Source: Buxus sempervirens
Lineage: Eukaryota > Streptophyta > Magnoliopsida > Buxales > Buxaceae
NCBI GenBank assembly: GCA_947561395.2
Contig: OX387183.1
Span: forward strand, 40,964,901-41,028,900
DNA: 64,000 nucleotides
Reading direction: 5' to 3'
Position 1 is the first letter of the stretch; every line of letters begins with the position of its first letter. Position numbers and translations under genes: made by a program. This document shows positions 33,569-44,639 of the stretch, piece after piece. The notes beneath the pieces are model-generated. The model was given only the letters and a program-made list of their open reading frames with translations, was not told the origin of the DNA and searched no databases.

Positions 33569-36452
33569 ATGGCCCGCCTTAGGTCAGCTTCCAGAGATCC
33601 TGCAGATGAGCCTTCCTCCTCGAGGGTTAGGCGGGATCATGCGGATGTGGTCTCGTCTTCGAGGGCCGAGAGGGATTCTGATTCAGACATTCCTGATCTT
33701 CCTTCTGGGGATTCGCGTGAGGCGACCCCGGAGGTATACTCTAACCTTTCTAAAATTTCACATTCCTTCATAAAATTCACCCTGATCCTATCTTTTTTCC
33801 AATTATTTCCTTAGCCGGCAGTTGAGGCTTCGGGCAGAGACAAGAGCCGTAGCAAGCGCCGAGGTGGAGGCAGAGATGTAGGCCATGATGAGGTCCGTAG
33901 AGGAGGCCGTGGCAGAGATGAGGCCCGGACCAGAGTTGAGGTCCCTGAGGCGATTGCTGCCCAGATTAGGGATACCGATCTTTTGCATGGCTTGAGGACT
34001 CATCCCTCAGCGTGTATTAGGGCAGATATCCCTCTGGAGTATCCCATGTCTCATTATCGTGGGAGCTGGGCTAGCTTTATTAGATTCTTGGGAGCCTGTA
34101 GTTCAGCTTATCGCCGGGAGCTAGGCTTATATGGCTTTGGCCTATTCATTACCATTCCGGATGTGCGCCTGGATCAGGCCCTTATTGCTGCACTGCTCAA
34201 GAGATTCTTCCCAGAGACATTGAGCTTCCACTTCCTGGATATCTAGATTGGGATCAGGCCGTCTGACTTCACGCTCATCACCGGGATTAGGATGATCGGT
34301 GATGTTATTCCTGAGATGGTGATGCCAGATGCTGATGAGATCGCCTCCTACCTTGAATATATTGTGCTGCCTCCTGAGGCATGGGATAGAGGGAGAGCGA
34401 GACTGTCTCTGACTTGGTTGAGAGAGACTTTCCAGGTGAGGCAGTTTGGCCAGCTTGCCGCTGGTGATCCAGTTTTATTGTATGCCTTTCGATTTCTTTT
34501 CTTGTACATGATGGGCTCCTGCTTCTTCCCAGAGGAAACGACTTCAGTTAGTCCTCATTTTCTGAGCTTATTGGGGGATCTTCATCGAGTGAGGAGGTAT
34601 GCATGGGGCCTGCTCATTTTTGGTACTATTCTGGCCGGACTGCGCCGATCAGTGAGTGGCCTCTCTACTTCCAGAGGAGCTGGAGTTGGGTGCAGATTCT
34701 TCTGGCCCTTCTTGCAGGTGAATCATTTTTTTCTCTTCTCTTTCTTTCTCTCTTTCTCTTTTTCTATTCTTCTGACTCTCTTTCTTCTTTCTGCAGTTCT
34801 TTGCTAGGGTTTATATACCCTTTTTCCGCCCTACCTCTACGATATCAGAGGAGACATATCCTATGGCCCGTAGATGGTGTCATGTGGAGCACGACTCTGA
34901 AAAGAGTCGTCCTAGGTCCGCCCGTGCCCACCTGGACAGATTATACCGGTTTGAGGTAATCTACTTTAATTCCTTTTCTTTTTTCTTTCTTTTTCTTCCT
35001 AAATCACATGTCTAATATTCTTCTTCTAGTTTTTCAGCTGTTTGTCCCCAGGATGGAGGACATTCATGAGGTGCTAGCCCTGCATGCGACCAGAGACGAT
35101 GCTTTTGTTCCTGACCAGAGACGACAGAGATATCAGTTCTTTATTGGTCAGATGGGCAGCATCTGGTACTGCGGCGAGCGCTTCTTCTATTAGCATGTGG
35201 GAGAGCCCCAGATTCCTGCCATTCCTCTAGATACTACCCCCTCCTTTCCTCCTATGCCTGTTGATCCTGCCCAGTTCCTAGATGGGACTGAGGCAGATAC
35301 TTTATTAGAGGAAGGAGACTATGATGCCTGGTTCAGGCGAGCTTCAGTCGGGTGCCTTATGCCACCCATGCCTGTCCGTGGTGGAGTCACGGAGATAGGA
35401 AGGGTAGTGATTAGAGCTTATGATACGACGATATGCCTTCTCTTTTTTTGTATCTTCTATTCTTTATTTTATTTGAACTTGGCATTTTCTGATACCTTCT
35501 CTTCTATTTCAGGAGGCTTAGTTGGCAGAGATTCGGTCTCAGTTCGCTGATATAAAGCGCCAGCGAGATGCTGCTATTGCCGAGTGGGACGCCCTCTACA
35601 TTACGATCTTAGACCTCCGGGGCCTGCTAGCCAGAGCACAGGGCCAGGTGGGTCCTTCTGATGCACAGGACCAGGCGGGTCCTTCTCATACTCAGGTTAA
35701 TTCTTTCACTTATTTCCATTCCTGCTCTTGTATTAGTTTGTCCTGCTCTGACTGAAATTTCTTCTCTTATTTTCAGGAGGATACAGCCGGCCCTTCTTCA
35801 CCTACTTCACCTGTGCCCATGCATTTTCGTGGTGAGGTTTTTTCTGTGGCACGGGTTGAGTTCGTGACTTCTCCCAGTCCGGTAGAGGCGCCTGCAGCAG
35901 AGCCTGAGATCGAGGCCGATTGAGCACCCATTACTGAGGTGGATGTGCCAGAGTCTGCTCCAGCACCTGAGACTGCTCCTGATGCATCTGTTGATGTGGA
36001 TATGGAGTCGGCCATGGATGCCGCTGTGGTAGAGCCTACCGTGGAGGCTGGGATGATGGAGGAGGCTACTGTTGCTGAGCCTGAGGTGGAGACTGCTGCT
36101 CCTGATGTTTTGATAGACCCTCCATCTATGATAGATGTTCTAGAGGTGTCGACTCCAGCTTCTGAGCTTGCTATTGGTATCGATCCTGTGGTTGAGCCTG
36201 TTCCTGCAGAACCTGATCTTGAGTCTGCTAGGGACGTAGATCTCCCGGGGTCTGCCCCTGCTTCTTCAGCTGACTCTAGGTATGTTTCTTTTATGCTCTT
36301 GACTTCTATTCTTGTATTTGCATGACATCCAATCAATTTTGGGCTGCAGGAGGGAGCGTATTTCCGCTCGTGATAAAGTGCCGATAGTCTTCGGGCGTCG
36401 ACGATCTCGAGGCAGAGGACGTGGCAGAAGAGATGGGTCTGCGGAGGCATAG
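33569..36452 (+). pseudogene. Antisense gene 1: plant-mobile-domain protein with basic RG-rich tail
   Basis: Seven exons: 33569-33733, 33815-34717, 34797-34955, 35038 to 35403 or 35430, 35513-35695, 35777-36279 and 36350-36452. All junctions keep frame with GT/AG introns, except that the longer exon 4 would need a mutated GT. The product would be about 790-800 residues. The N terminus is rich in R, D and S; exon 2 holds the plant mobile domain (LDQALIAALLKRFFPETLSFHF, ITGIRMIGDV, FLSLLGDLHRVRRYAWG); then come a short coiled coil, an acidic E/P/A-rich stretch, and RRRSRGRGRGRR before the stop. In-frame TAG at 34244, 35191 and 35519 and TGA at 35921 disable it. Plant mobile domains are known from nuclear silencing-related proteins and from transposons. 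The gene lies between integrase and the 3' LTR, opposite to gag-pol, as do extra antisense ORFs of other Tat elements. Confidence 0.8.
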
Positions 36453-36662
36453 TAGATTAGGATTTTTTATATACATGTATTTTGACAAAAGTGATGTACA
36501 TATTCATATATATAAAAGAAGTTTGATTTTTATTCATTTCTGATCTTTTCTTCTTTGTTTTCAGCTTTTATTGCATGATGAATGTTAAAGCAGGGACAGG
36601 TGAAGCTTAGGGAAACAAGGAAATTAAACTTTCCCATTTTTTTTGCATTTTTCCGAAGGAAC

Positions 36663-36792
36663 CGTACTTAGACTACGAGCAAGCCGTGCCCATAATTTTA
36701 ATACGGGCGCACTCTGCCCGTGAATTTTCCACGGTCAAGTGTGTCCGTATTCTTTATACGGGCGCTTTATGCCCGTATTATAATTACGGATT
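36663..36792. repeat. Palindrome array between the two antisense genes
   Basis: Units start at 36674, 36702, 36730, 36757 and 36785 (steps 28, 28, 27, 28): TACGAGC-N7-GCCCATA, TACGGGC-N7-GCCCGTG, CACGGTC-N6-GTCCGTA, TACGGGC-N7-GCCCGTA and a left half. A right half precedes them at about 36661. The array is 120-250 bp upstream of the ATG of antisense gene 2. Confidence 0.9.
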
Positions 36793-36913
36793 TTATTGCC
36801 TTAACGATATTTTTTATATAAACTCATGGAGAATGTCATTGTGACACTTTTAATAGTTTGAAAACTCCCTGAGCACGTCCTTTCTCACTTTCCTTGGCTT
36901 CTTTGGCGCTTCC

Positions 36914-37645
36914 ATGGCTTCCCCTGCACCGTTCTCTTATGCCGTTGAATCTCCTCCTGCAAGACAACCTGTTAGATCAAAACCTCCTAATCTCACCAAG
37001 TATAACGTTGTGGACTCCTTCTATAACATGTGGGTCAACTCCATGACCCTTGATGAAGAAATTCGCTGGGATTCTATCCACTTAGGGCATATCCTACACA
37101 TCCCTAAAATTCCCTTTAAGTGGGAAATCATTGAAGCTTTGATTGGACACTGGGTTCCTGAACTAAATCTCTTCCGTTTTGATGACAAAGAGATGACTCC
37201 TACCATAGAAGAAATTGAAACCATCCTTGGCTTAAAATTTTCTGAAAAAGTTGTGAACCTGCCCCTAAAGCCTAGTTACAAAAAGGAGGCCTCTACATTC
37301 TTGGGTATAGGGAAGAAAGACTTAGGGAATTCTGATACCCTATTGACCTTGTCCAAAACCTTTTTGACTGAAAAACTTTTAAGGAGTGGGGACAAGGATT
37401 CTAGGTTTAATGCTTTGACTCTGATAGTGGTCAACTAGTTACTCTTTCCACGGGGTGATGACCAGGTTGACTTGGCTCTCATCTCAGTTATCTGTCAGGT
37501 TAGGGAACGTGAGAGATTGGTTCCTATGATCTTAGCAGATATATACCAGGCTTTAACTGACTGCTATTTCAGAAAGAAGAAACGCTTCTTTGCCTGCGCC
37601 CCTATCCTACAGGTAAGAAATAATAAAATTTTTTTTCTTTCTTTT

Positions 37646-37681
<36 letters not shown>

Positions 37682-38637
37682 CTTTCTTTTTTCTCTTTTT
37701 TTTCCTTCGAAATAAATTGAAATTCTCCATCTTTTTTTTTCAGCTTTGGTTGCTTGACCACCTGAGCCAAGTTGAAGAGATAACTCGCCGCTTCTTTCCA
37801 AGGTTGAAAGTTCCTGTTCTGATGAGCCACAGGGGTTGTCCTAATATCCAAGGCGGCAAGCAGGGATGGTTCACTTTTTTGGGTACTCTCCAGGATGATC
37901 AAGTGAGATGGCCTGGCACTTATCAGCCCAATCCAGAGACAGTGATTAGCTTCAGAGATAGGAACTTTCTGGTCCTGGAAGGCTTGAAATCTGCTGTTCT
38001 CTATCTTCCCTTGAGGGTTCTTCGGCAGTTTGAAGCGACCCAGGGAATTATGACCCCAACTGGCTATGAGAGCCTTGTAGGGCCACTTACATCAGCCACC
38101 ATGGGGCTAAATGCTCAATTAATGAATGAGTGGTCCTATGTTCACTTTCTGCGGGGTCCTGTCTTTTCTGAGTCCCATGTGAAGGACTATTACTTCTGGA
38201 TCAAAGAGCAAGTGCAGAGTCATGCCCCAGTACTAGAGGATCCTCTTGCAGTTCTTCCCCCTACCTATGAGGACATTCTGGAGTCTGAAAGGGCAACCCA
38301 TAAGCGGCTTCAACAAATATGGGTACGGGAGGCTCAAGAACTTAGGATAAAAGTCATTGATCTGGAGAGGAAACTTGAAAAACAGAAGTCTGGCCGCATT
38401 GCCAGGGAGAAGAAACTTGAAGAACAAAGGCAGGCTCGTCGCTTTGAAGTCCGAGCGATGCGGAAGAAATATCAAGATTCCCTGGCTGACCTTAGGGCGT
38501 TGAAGATCAAGCATTCTTTTTCAGATGAGATCATCTCCTTTTTGAGTGATCCTGATGCAGAGGGAGCTTCTGGAATCATTTCAACTCAGGAAGCTAGGAT
38601 TAGGGAGCTTGAGGAGCAGTTGGGGAGTAGGGATTAG
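36914..38637 (+). pseudogene. Antisense gene 2: DUF7745-like protein with C-terminal coiled coil
   Basis: Two exons, 36914-37612 and 37744-38637, joined in frame across a GTAAG...TTTTCAG intron of very T-rich sequence; about 530 codons. Residues 1-230 resemble the DUF7745-type region seen in many plant retroelement-linked proteins (FRFDDKEMTPTIEEIETILGL, then LLFPRGDDQVDLALISVICQ and ADIYQALTDCYF). Residues from about 440 are a charged coiled coil (ERKLEKQKSGRIAREKKLEEQ). The first exon is broken by TAG at 37436-37438; the rest is open. The start is the first ATG after the palindrome array and is followed by plausible sequence. No biochemical function is known to me. The family name is from memory and should be checked by profile search. 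Confidence 0.72.
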
Positions 38638-39778
38638 ATTCTTTTATCTTTTTTTTTTCTTCTTTTTTTTTCTTTCTCTTTTTTTTATATACGTTTATAC
38701 AAAAGCAGACTCCATTAGTGGAAAGACAATAGATTTAATTCAAAAATAGGTTTTATATTATTGGCCTCAGAATTCTCAGATGCTTGTAAAAACAGAAGTT
38801 TTATGAAAAGGTATTTGATTTCTCATCACTGGCCAAAGTATAGTTTTTTTTTTTTGAAAGCTGATCCACAACACTTAATCACATATAATCAAAGGAATTA
38901 ATATCAGGTTGAATAATGAAAAGGGTAATCCAAGCAATAGGGAGAGACCAAATCTGTCTACCCCGTGGCCTTTAGAATCATCCCCTAATGGCTTTTTCTT
39001 CATGACTGACCCTGCTAATCTGTTTAGTTTCCAGTGCTCATGCTGATTAATTTTGGACCATACGATCAACTCAACCCTTTGATTTTTTTCTTTTTCTCTT
39101 TTTTTTCTTTTGCCCCTATTGCCCCTAGTGCCAATTACGGTTTTCACTAGGGCCAGCTTCTGCATTCCGTCATCACCAATCTTACTTTGAAAGTTGAATG
39201 AATATACTAAAATCACCGAGGGCTTAATAATAGGACGAAACAAAGGCTAAGCTCGGTTTATGAAAGAAAAGGCATTAAAGGCTCAAAATTTTCTAAGTGT
39301 GAAAATGGGTCAACCGGAAGTACAATCATGATGAATTCAATCCCCTTCCCCTTCTTTTGTATTTGGCTTTCATTTGCCCCTATTTTTTTTTCTCTTTTTT
39401 TTCTTTCTGCCCCTATTGGCTTTGCCCTTATTGGCTTTGCCCCTATTGGCCTTGCCCCAGTATAAGACTGTAAGTCCAGTTTAGGTTTAACAAAGAAGAC
39501 GAACAGGCTCAAATTGGCTTGACTAGGGATGAAAATTTTGGGATATAAGAAAAACTGGCCTCAGATCATTTCCTAGTAATATTCATTCAAGGAAAATATT
39601 TCTTTACTGCATCAGAGTTAATTGGCTCAGGAAAATCCTTCCCATCCATCTCTGTTAGGATGAGAGCACCCCCTAACAGGACCTTCTTGACCACATAAGG
39701 TCCTTCCCAATTTGGTTTAAACTTTCCACGAGGGTCTTCCAAAAAGGGTAAGATTTTCTTCAATATTAAATTTCCTTC
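38638..39778 (-). other. Non-coding stretch between antisense gene 2 and integrase
   Basis: T-rich on the plus strand. It includes three tandem copies of a GCCCCTATTGGCTTT-like 18-mer at about 39378-39457. The part 38650-39640 is shared with element 4 (28980-29910 and 55365-55830). No gene is seen; 39640-39778 may still encode a decayed integrase C terminus. Confidence 0.6.
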
Positions 39779-41041
39779 TTAGAAAGTTCTGGGCTTTACC
39801 TTCTTGTTGTAAGCCCTGGCCATTCTCTTCTGATACAATTGGCCATGACAAAGCGCTTTCAGACGCTTTTCCTCTATTAAATTGAGTTGATCATGTCTTG
39901 ACTGTATCCATTCAGCTTCTTCTAATTTAGCTTCCTTTAGCACTCTTAATGAAGGTATTTCCACTTGCACTGGTAAAACTGCTTCCATTCTATATACTAA
40001 AGAATATGGGGTTGCCCCTGTAGAAGTCCGAATCGAGGTTCTGTAAGCATGTAGAGCAAGTGGCAGCATTTCATGCCAATCTTTGAAACTCACTACCATC
40101 TTCTGAATGATTTTCTTTATATTCTTATTCGCTGCTTCCACTGCCCCATTCATCTTTGGTCTATACGGAGCTGACTTGTGGTGGGTGATCTGAAATTGTT
40201 CACACATCTTTCTCATGTCCTTGTTCTTAAGGTTTGAAGCATTGTCTAATACTATGGCACTTGGCAAACCGTAGCGACAAATGATATTGTGCTTCAAGAA
40301 TTTCAAAACGTGGCTACTTGTAATGTTTGCATATGAAGCTGCTTCTACCCACTTGGTGACGTAATCAATTGCTACAAGTATAAACCTGTGTCCATTTGAT
40401 GCCTTTGGAGAGATCATTCCAATGACGTCTATACCCCACATGGAGAAGGGCCATGGAGATGTCATGTTGTGCAATTCACTTGGGGGTGCATTCTTGTTAT
40501 CAGCATACACTTGACATAAATGACACCTTTTGACATGTATATAGCAATCGTGCTCCATTGTTGACCAGTAATATCCCAATTGCAGAATCTTCTTTGCAAG
40601 CATGTGCCCGTTCATATGGGGTCCACACACTCCTCCATGTATAGTTTCAACTAACCTTTCTTACTCGGTCTTGGCAACACATCTAAGTAGTATATCATTG
40701 TGTGATCTTTTGTACAGCTGCCCACCACTTAGTAAGAACTGTCCTGCCAACCTTTGAATTGTTCTTTTTTCTGTAGAAGTGATATTTTCTGGCAGACTCC
40801 GATCATTTAGGAAGTTCTTAATATCTTGAAACCATCGTATTTCTTCTTCTGGGGTTTCTTCTAGAACAAGGCAATAAGATGGTTCATCTCTGACTTCAAT
40901 TTCCAGTGGTCTAATATCAACACCTTCTGGCATACTGACCATTGAAGCCAATGTTGCTAAAGCATCCGCAAACTAATTTTTGGCCCTTGGCATATAATTG
41001 AAGGAAATTCGAGTGAATTTGGTGCTTATTTCTTCCAAATA
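39779..41041 (-). pseudogene. int: Integrase of element 5 with preceding linker, interrupted
   Basis: Integrase inserts the retrotransposon DNA into the genome. The zinc-binding H-H-C-C is visible (HMNGH, CHLCQ), then the catalytic core with D in WGIDVIG, D in IVLDNAS and E in NGAVEAANKN, followed by the C-terminal part ending KKVKPRTF at the stop near 39779. The 283-codon block 40630-39779 is open. Upstream in the same frame it is broken by TAA at 40661 and TAG near 40956, each where a glutamine codon would fit. It is in frame with the RNase H and RT blocks to its right, so one pol frame is implied. Confidence 0.85.
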
Positions 41042-41446
41042 CTAGTGATAGGGGATCAGTTTGTGATCCTTGGTTTTCCATTCACCAGTTGTTTGGAAGA
41101 TGATAAGACTCGAATCCCCATATACGTCAAGTTCCTCTACTTCATGGTCTAAGGTAGCTTGCAACCCAATTATGCATGCTTCATACTCTGCTATATTGTT
41201 TGTGCATTGGAACCTTAACTTCGCTGCGATTGGGATGTGTGCCCCATCTGGCTTGATCAAAACAGCCCCTATTCCATTTCCATTCATATTGGCGGCCCCA
41301 TCAAAGAACATTTGCCATGAGCTTTCCCCTTCTTCTTCTTCAGTAAACAGGATTGCCTCATCAGGAAAATTAGTCTTCAAAGGTTGGTATTCTGGTAAAG
41401 GGTGTGCGGCTAAGTGATCAGCAATGGCTTGACCCTTAATGGCTTT
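41042..41446 (-). pseudogene. Second, archaeal-type RNase H of element 5
   Basis: Acts on RNA-DNA hybrids during reverse transcription. It shows the family pattern FFDGAANMNGNGIGAVL, NNIAEYEACIIGL and VYGDSSLI, with the acidic residues D, E and D expected for catalysis. The additional RNase H between the first RNase H and integrase is a hallmark of the Tat lineage. It is separated from the RT block by TAA at 41447-41449 and from integrase by TAG at 41042-41044. Confidence 0.82.
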
Positions 41447-42784
41447 TTATGTGATATAGGTGAGGTCAAATTCAGAGAGTAACAACTGCCACTTTGCTGT
41501 TCTGCCAGTTAAAGCTGGTTTCTCAAATAGATACTTCAATGGGTCCATTCGGGATATCAATAAGGTGGAATAACTAAGGAAATAATGCCTCAGTCTTTGA
41601 GTTGTCCACACTAAAGTACAACAAGTCTTTTCCAAAGGAGAGTACTTTGCTTCATATTCTGTAAATTTCTTGCTTAGGTAGTAAATCGCCCTTTCCTTTC
41701 TGCCTGTATCGTCATGCTGTCCCAAGACACACCCCATTGACGTCTCCAAAACTGACAAGTATAAGATCAATGGTCTTCCTGGAGTTGGTGGTACTAGCAC
41801 AGGTGGGTTCAATAAATATTCCTTTATTGTGTCAAAGGCTTCTTGGCAATCGTCATTCCAGACCGTCGGGTTATTCTTTCTTAGAAGCTTGAAAATTGGT
41901 TCACAGATAGCGGTGAGTTGTGCTATGAATTGGCTTATGTACTGAATCCTTCCAAGAAAAACACGAACTTCCTTCTCCGTTCTAGGTGATGGCATTTCAA
42001 TGATTGCTTTAGCTTTAGCTGGGTCAATCTCAATTCCCCTTCTACTTACTATAACGCCCAATAATTTTCCTGATGTAGCCCCAAAGACGCATTTCGCAGG
42101 GTTAAGCCTTAGACTGTATTTCCTGAGCTGGTCAAACACTTTCTTCAAGTTGATCAAATGGTCTTCTTCTTCACATGATTTGGCTATCATATCATCCACA
42201 TAGACCTCCATCTCCTTATGGATCATATCATGGAATAAGGCTGTCATGGCCCGTTGGTAGGTTGCCCCGGCGTTCTTAAGCCCAAATGGCATGACAGTGT
42301 AATGGAAGGTACCCCAAGGTGTAATGAAGGCTGTTTTTTCTTGGTCCTCCTTAGCCATCTTAATTTGATTGTACCCAGAAAACCCGTCCATGAATGAGAA
42401 CAGGCTATATATAGCAGTGTTGTCAACCAAGATGTCGATGTGTGGAAGTGGAAAATCGTCCTTTGGGCTTGCCTTATTCAAGTCTCTGTAGTCTACACAC
42501 ATTCTGACATTTCCATCCTTCTTTGGCACTGGTACTATATTTGCAAGCCATTCAGGGTATGTGGAGACTGCCAAAAATCCAGCTTGGAATTGCTTAACCA
42601 CTTCGTCTTTGACCTTTAATGTCCATTCAGGTTTCAACCTTCTTAGTTTCTGCTTAACTGGCTTAACATCTGGTATAATGGGTAGCCTGTGCACAACCAT
42701 GTCCGTGTCTAACCCTGGCATATCCCGATACGACCATGCAAATACATCTTCATAATCAGCCAAAAATCGTATCATTTCATCCCG
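41447..42784 (-). pseudogene. Reverse transcriptase and first RNase H of element 5
   Basis: A 442-codon block is open from 42775 to 41447. RT motifs in order: KPVKQKLRRLKPEW, FPLPHIDILVD, FMDGFSGYNQI, TPWGTFHYTVMPFGLKNAG and the catalytic YVDD (codons at 42202-42191). Then follows the first RNase H (LYLSVLETSMGCVLGQ, AIYYLSKKFTEYEAKYSPLEK), whose usual acidic residues are replaced, as is normal in elements that have a second RNase H. FAWSYRDMPGLDTD at the start is typical of the Tat lineage. The frame begins just after TAG at 42785-42787 and ends in TAA, so pol cannot be made whole. Confidence 0.9.
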
Positions 42785-44627
42785 CTATACCTCAGATAGA
42801 CATATCCCAATCTTCACTATTTTTGGGTCATCTTCGGTCCCTAGGTTTATTGATATAGTCTCTTCAATATTGGGTTGGACCCCCTTTTCATGACGCTCCA
42901 ATTGATATGTGATTTCTTTTGGAGGGTCATCTTCTTCGTCCTCGGTCTCTTCCTCAACCCCCATTAGGTCAAAGTCGAGCTCGAAGTCGAAGTCATACTC
43001 AACCTGATCCAATTCAGTTTGCTTATATGGTTCATAAGTGGTTTGGACCTTTTTGAAAAATTTATCTTTTCTATAAAAAATTGAAATACCTTTTTGTGTT
43101 TTTTGAGAGCCTTCTAAAAAACCTTTCCCTGAAGACAAAGGCTCATTAAAACCTTCAGGAAAAGGGCATTCCACTAATGGAGTTTTTTTTTGGAAGCCAT
43201 GTCTATTTGCCAAACAAACGCGGCTTCAAAAGTAAGGGAAGTTTCCTCCCAATTGTTCAAAATAAAAGAATCTGGGGTAGGGATACAAGCCTGCTCTTCA
43301 AGCTCAGGGTCCGCATCCAAAATCACCAATACTGGGTGAGTTGCATCGCCTGCTTCTTTTGTAGGGCTAGTTCCAGATGGAACTTCTACTGCAGCCCAAT
43401 CAATAAAAGGTAGCTCCTCTTCTACTTCTTCTTGGTTGCCTTCTGTCATGGCAAAAAAGGCTCCCACGTCCTCAGAGAAATCATGCTCCTGTTATGCCTG
43501 TGGCCCAGGCCCACCCAGTGCTTGTAGAGGTGGAGGTGGAACATATGGTTGCACGGTTGAGGACTTGGGTTTCTGGAATGGGTTTATGTTATAGTATGAG
43601 GGTTTGGACTGATCCTCAGGAGGAGACAGCTGAATCATGTGAGAAAGCTTTGGAAAATTTTCCCTGATGTAAGGGAATTTCATGTCTTCCATTTCCTTCT
43701 GTCTTCTCCAATTCCTTGGCTTGGACCCCAATCCTGCTCTGTGGACCATCTTCTTAACCTTTATCGGTTCTATCCTTCCTTGCAGGTTAACCCCCAGACC
43801 TTTTCCAGGGTGAAAGTTGTACTTTTCAAGCACATTCTTGACCATCTTCTCAGCACAGGTCAATTTTCCTTCTTTTTCCTGATACCCCCCAGGTATGAAA
43901 TTAACAGTTTCAAACTAGAAAGAGTGAAAGGCCATCTTATTAGCAGTCATTTCCATGTTTATATAGGGTACATCAGGGGACCACATGGGAGGAACCAAAT
44001 TTTCGGCTAGGACAGCAATCACCTTTTGCCCTCTGATATATTTGACTCTTTGGTGGAGGGTAGATGGTATAACCCTAGCCGTATGAATCCACGGCCTTCC
44101 TAGGAGTAGGTTGAAGGCTGCAGGTATATCCATCACTTCAAATGTGATGTTGAAAATATACGGTCCAATTGTGACCAGTAGTTCAACCTCCCCTAGGGAG
44201 TGTGTTTTAGAGCTGTCAAATGCTCTTATGATTCTTCCATTCTATTTGATTTTGTTTTGTTCCAGACCGAGCTTAACAAAGGTTATTAATGGGCAGACAT
44301 TCAGAGCCGACCCATTATCAATTAAGACCCGGGCTATCATACAACCCTTACTGAGTACAGCTATGTGCAATGGGTCAACATGATGGTACCCTGCTGGGCT
44401 GATCTCAGTCTCTGAAAAAGTATGACATTGTGGGATAATATTTGCCCAACCATCCGGCCTAGTTGGTCTGGTTCAATGTTTTTAGGCACATGTGCCCCCT
44501 GAAGTATCCTTAACAAGGAGTCCCTATGTTTTTCAGAATTTAACAATAGGCCCAGTATTGAGATCTGGGCAGGGACTTTGTTCAACTGCTCAACAACATT
44601 GAACTCACTCTTTTTTATTACTTTCAT
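42785..44627 (-). pseudogene. Protease, G-patch and linker region of element 5
   Basis: In order: a linker block (44627-44361); the aspartic protease with LIDNGSALNVCP as active-site motif and LLLGRPWIH as its C-terminal partner (about 44340-43915); a G-patch-like stretch KYNFHPGKGLGVNLQG with GLGSKP (43863-43492); and an acidic linker (43467-42785). DNG instead of DTG/DSG at the active site is usual in this lineage. Defects: a frame change near 44350, TAG near 44242, TAA at 43492, and a frame change at a run of nine A (minus strand) near 43185. Confidence 0.8.
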
Positions 44628-44639
44628 GAGGTCAGCAGC

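Noticed and set aside
37613..37743. Long T/C tract as a frameshift or break in antisense gene 2
   Set aside because: It begins GTAAG and ends TTTTCAG, and the flanking frames join exactly, so it is an intron.
33569..38637. Two ordinary host genes in the plus direction
   Set aside because: They lie inside LTRs with matching flanks, between integrase and polypurine tract, share the element's palindrome motif, and have retroelement-associated domains. Cargo of element 5 is the better reading.
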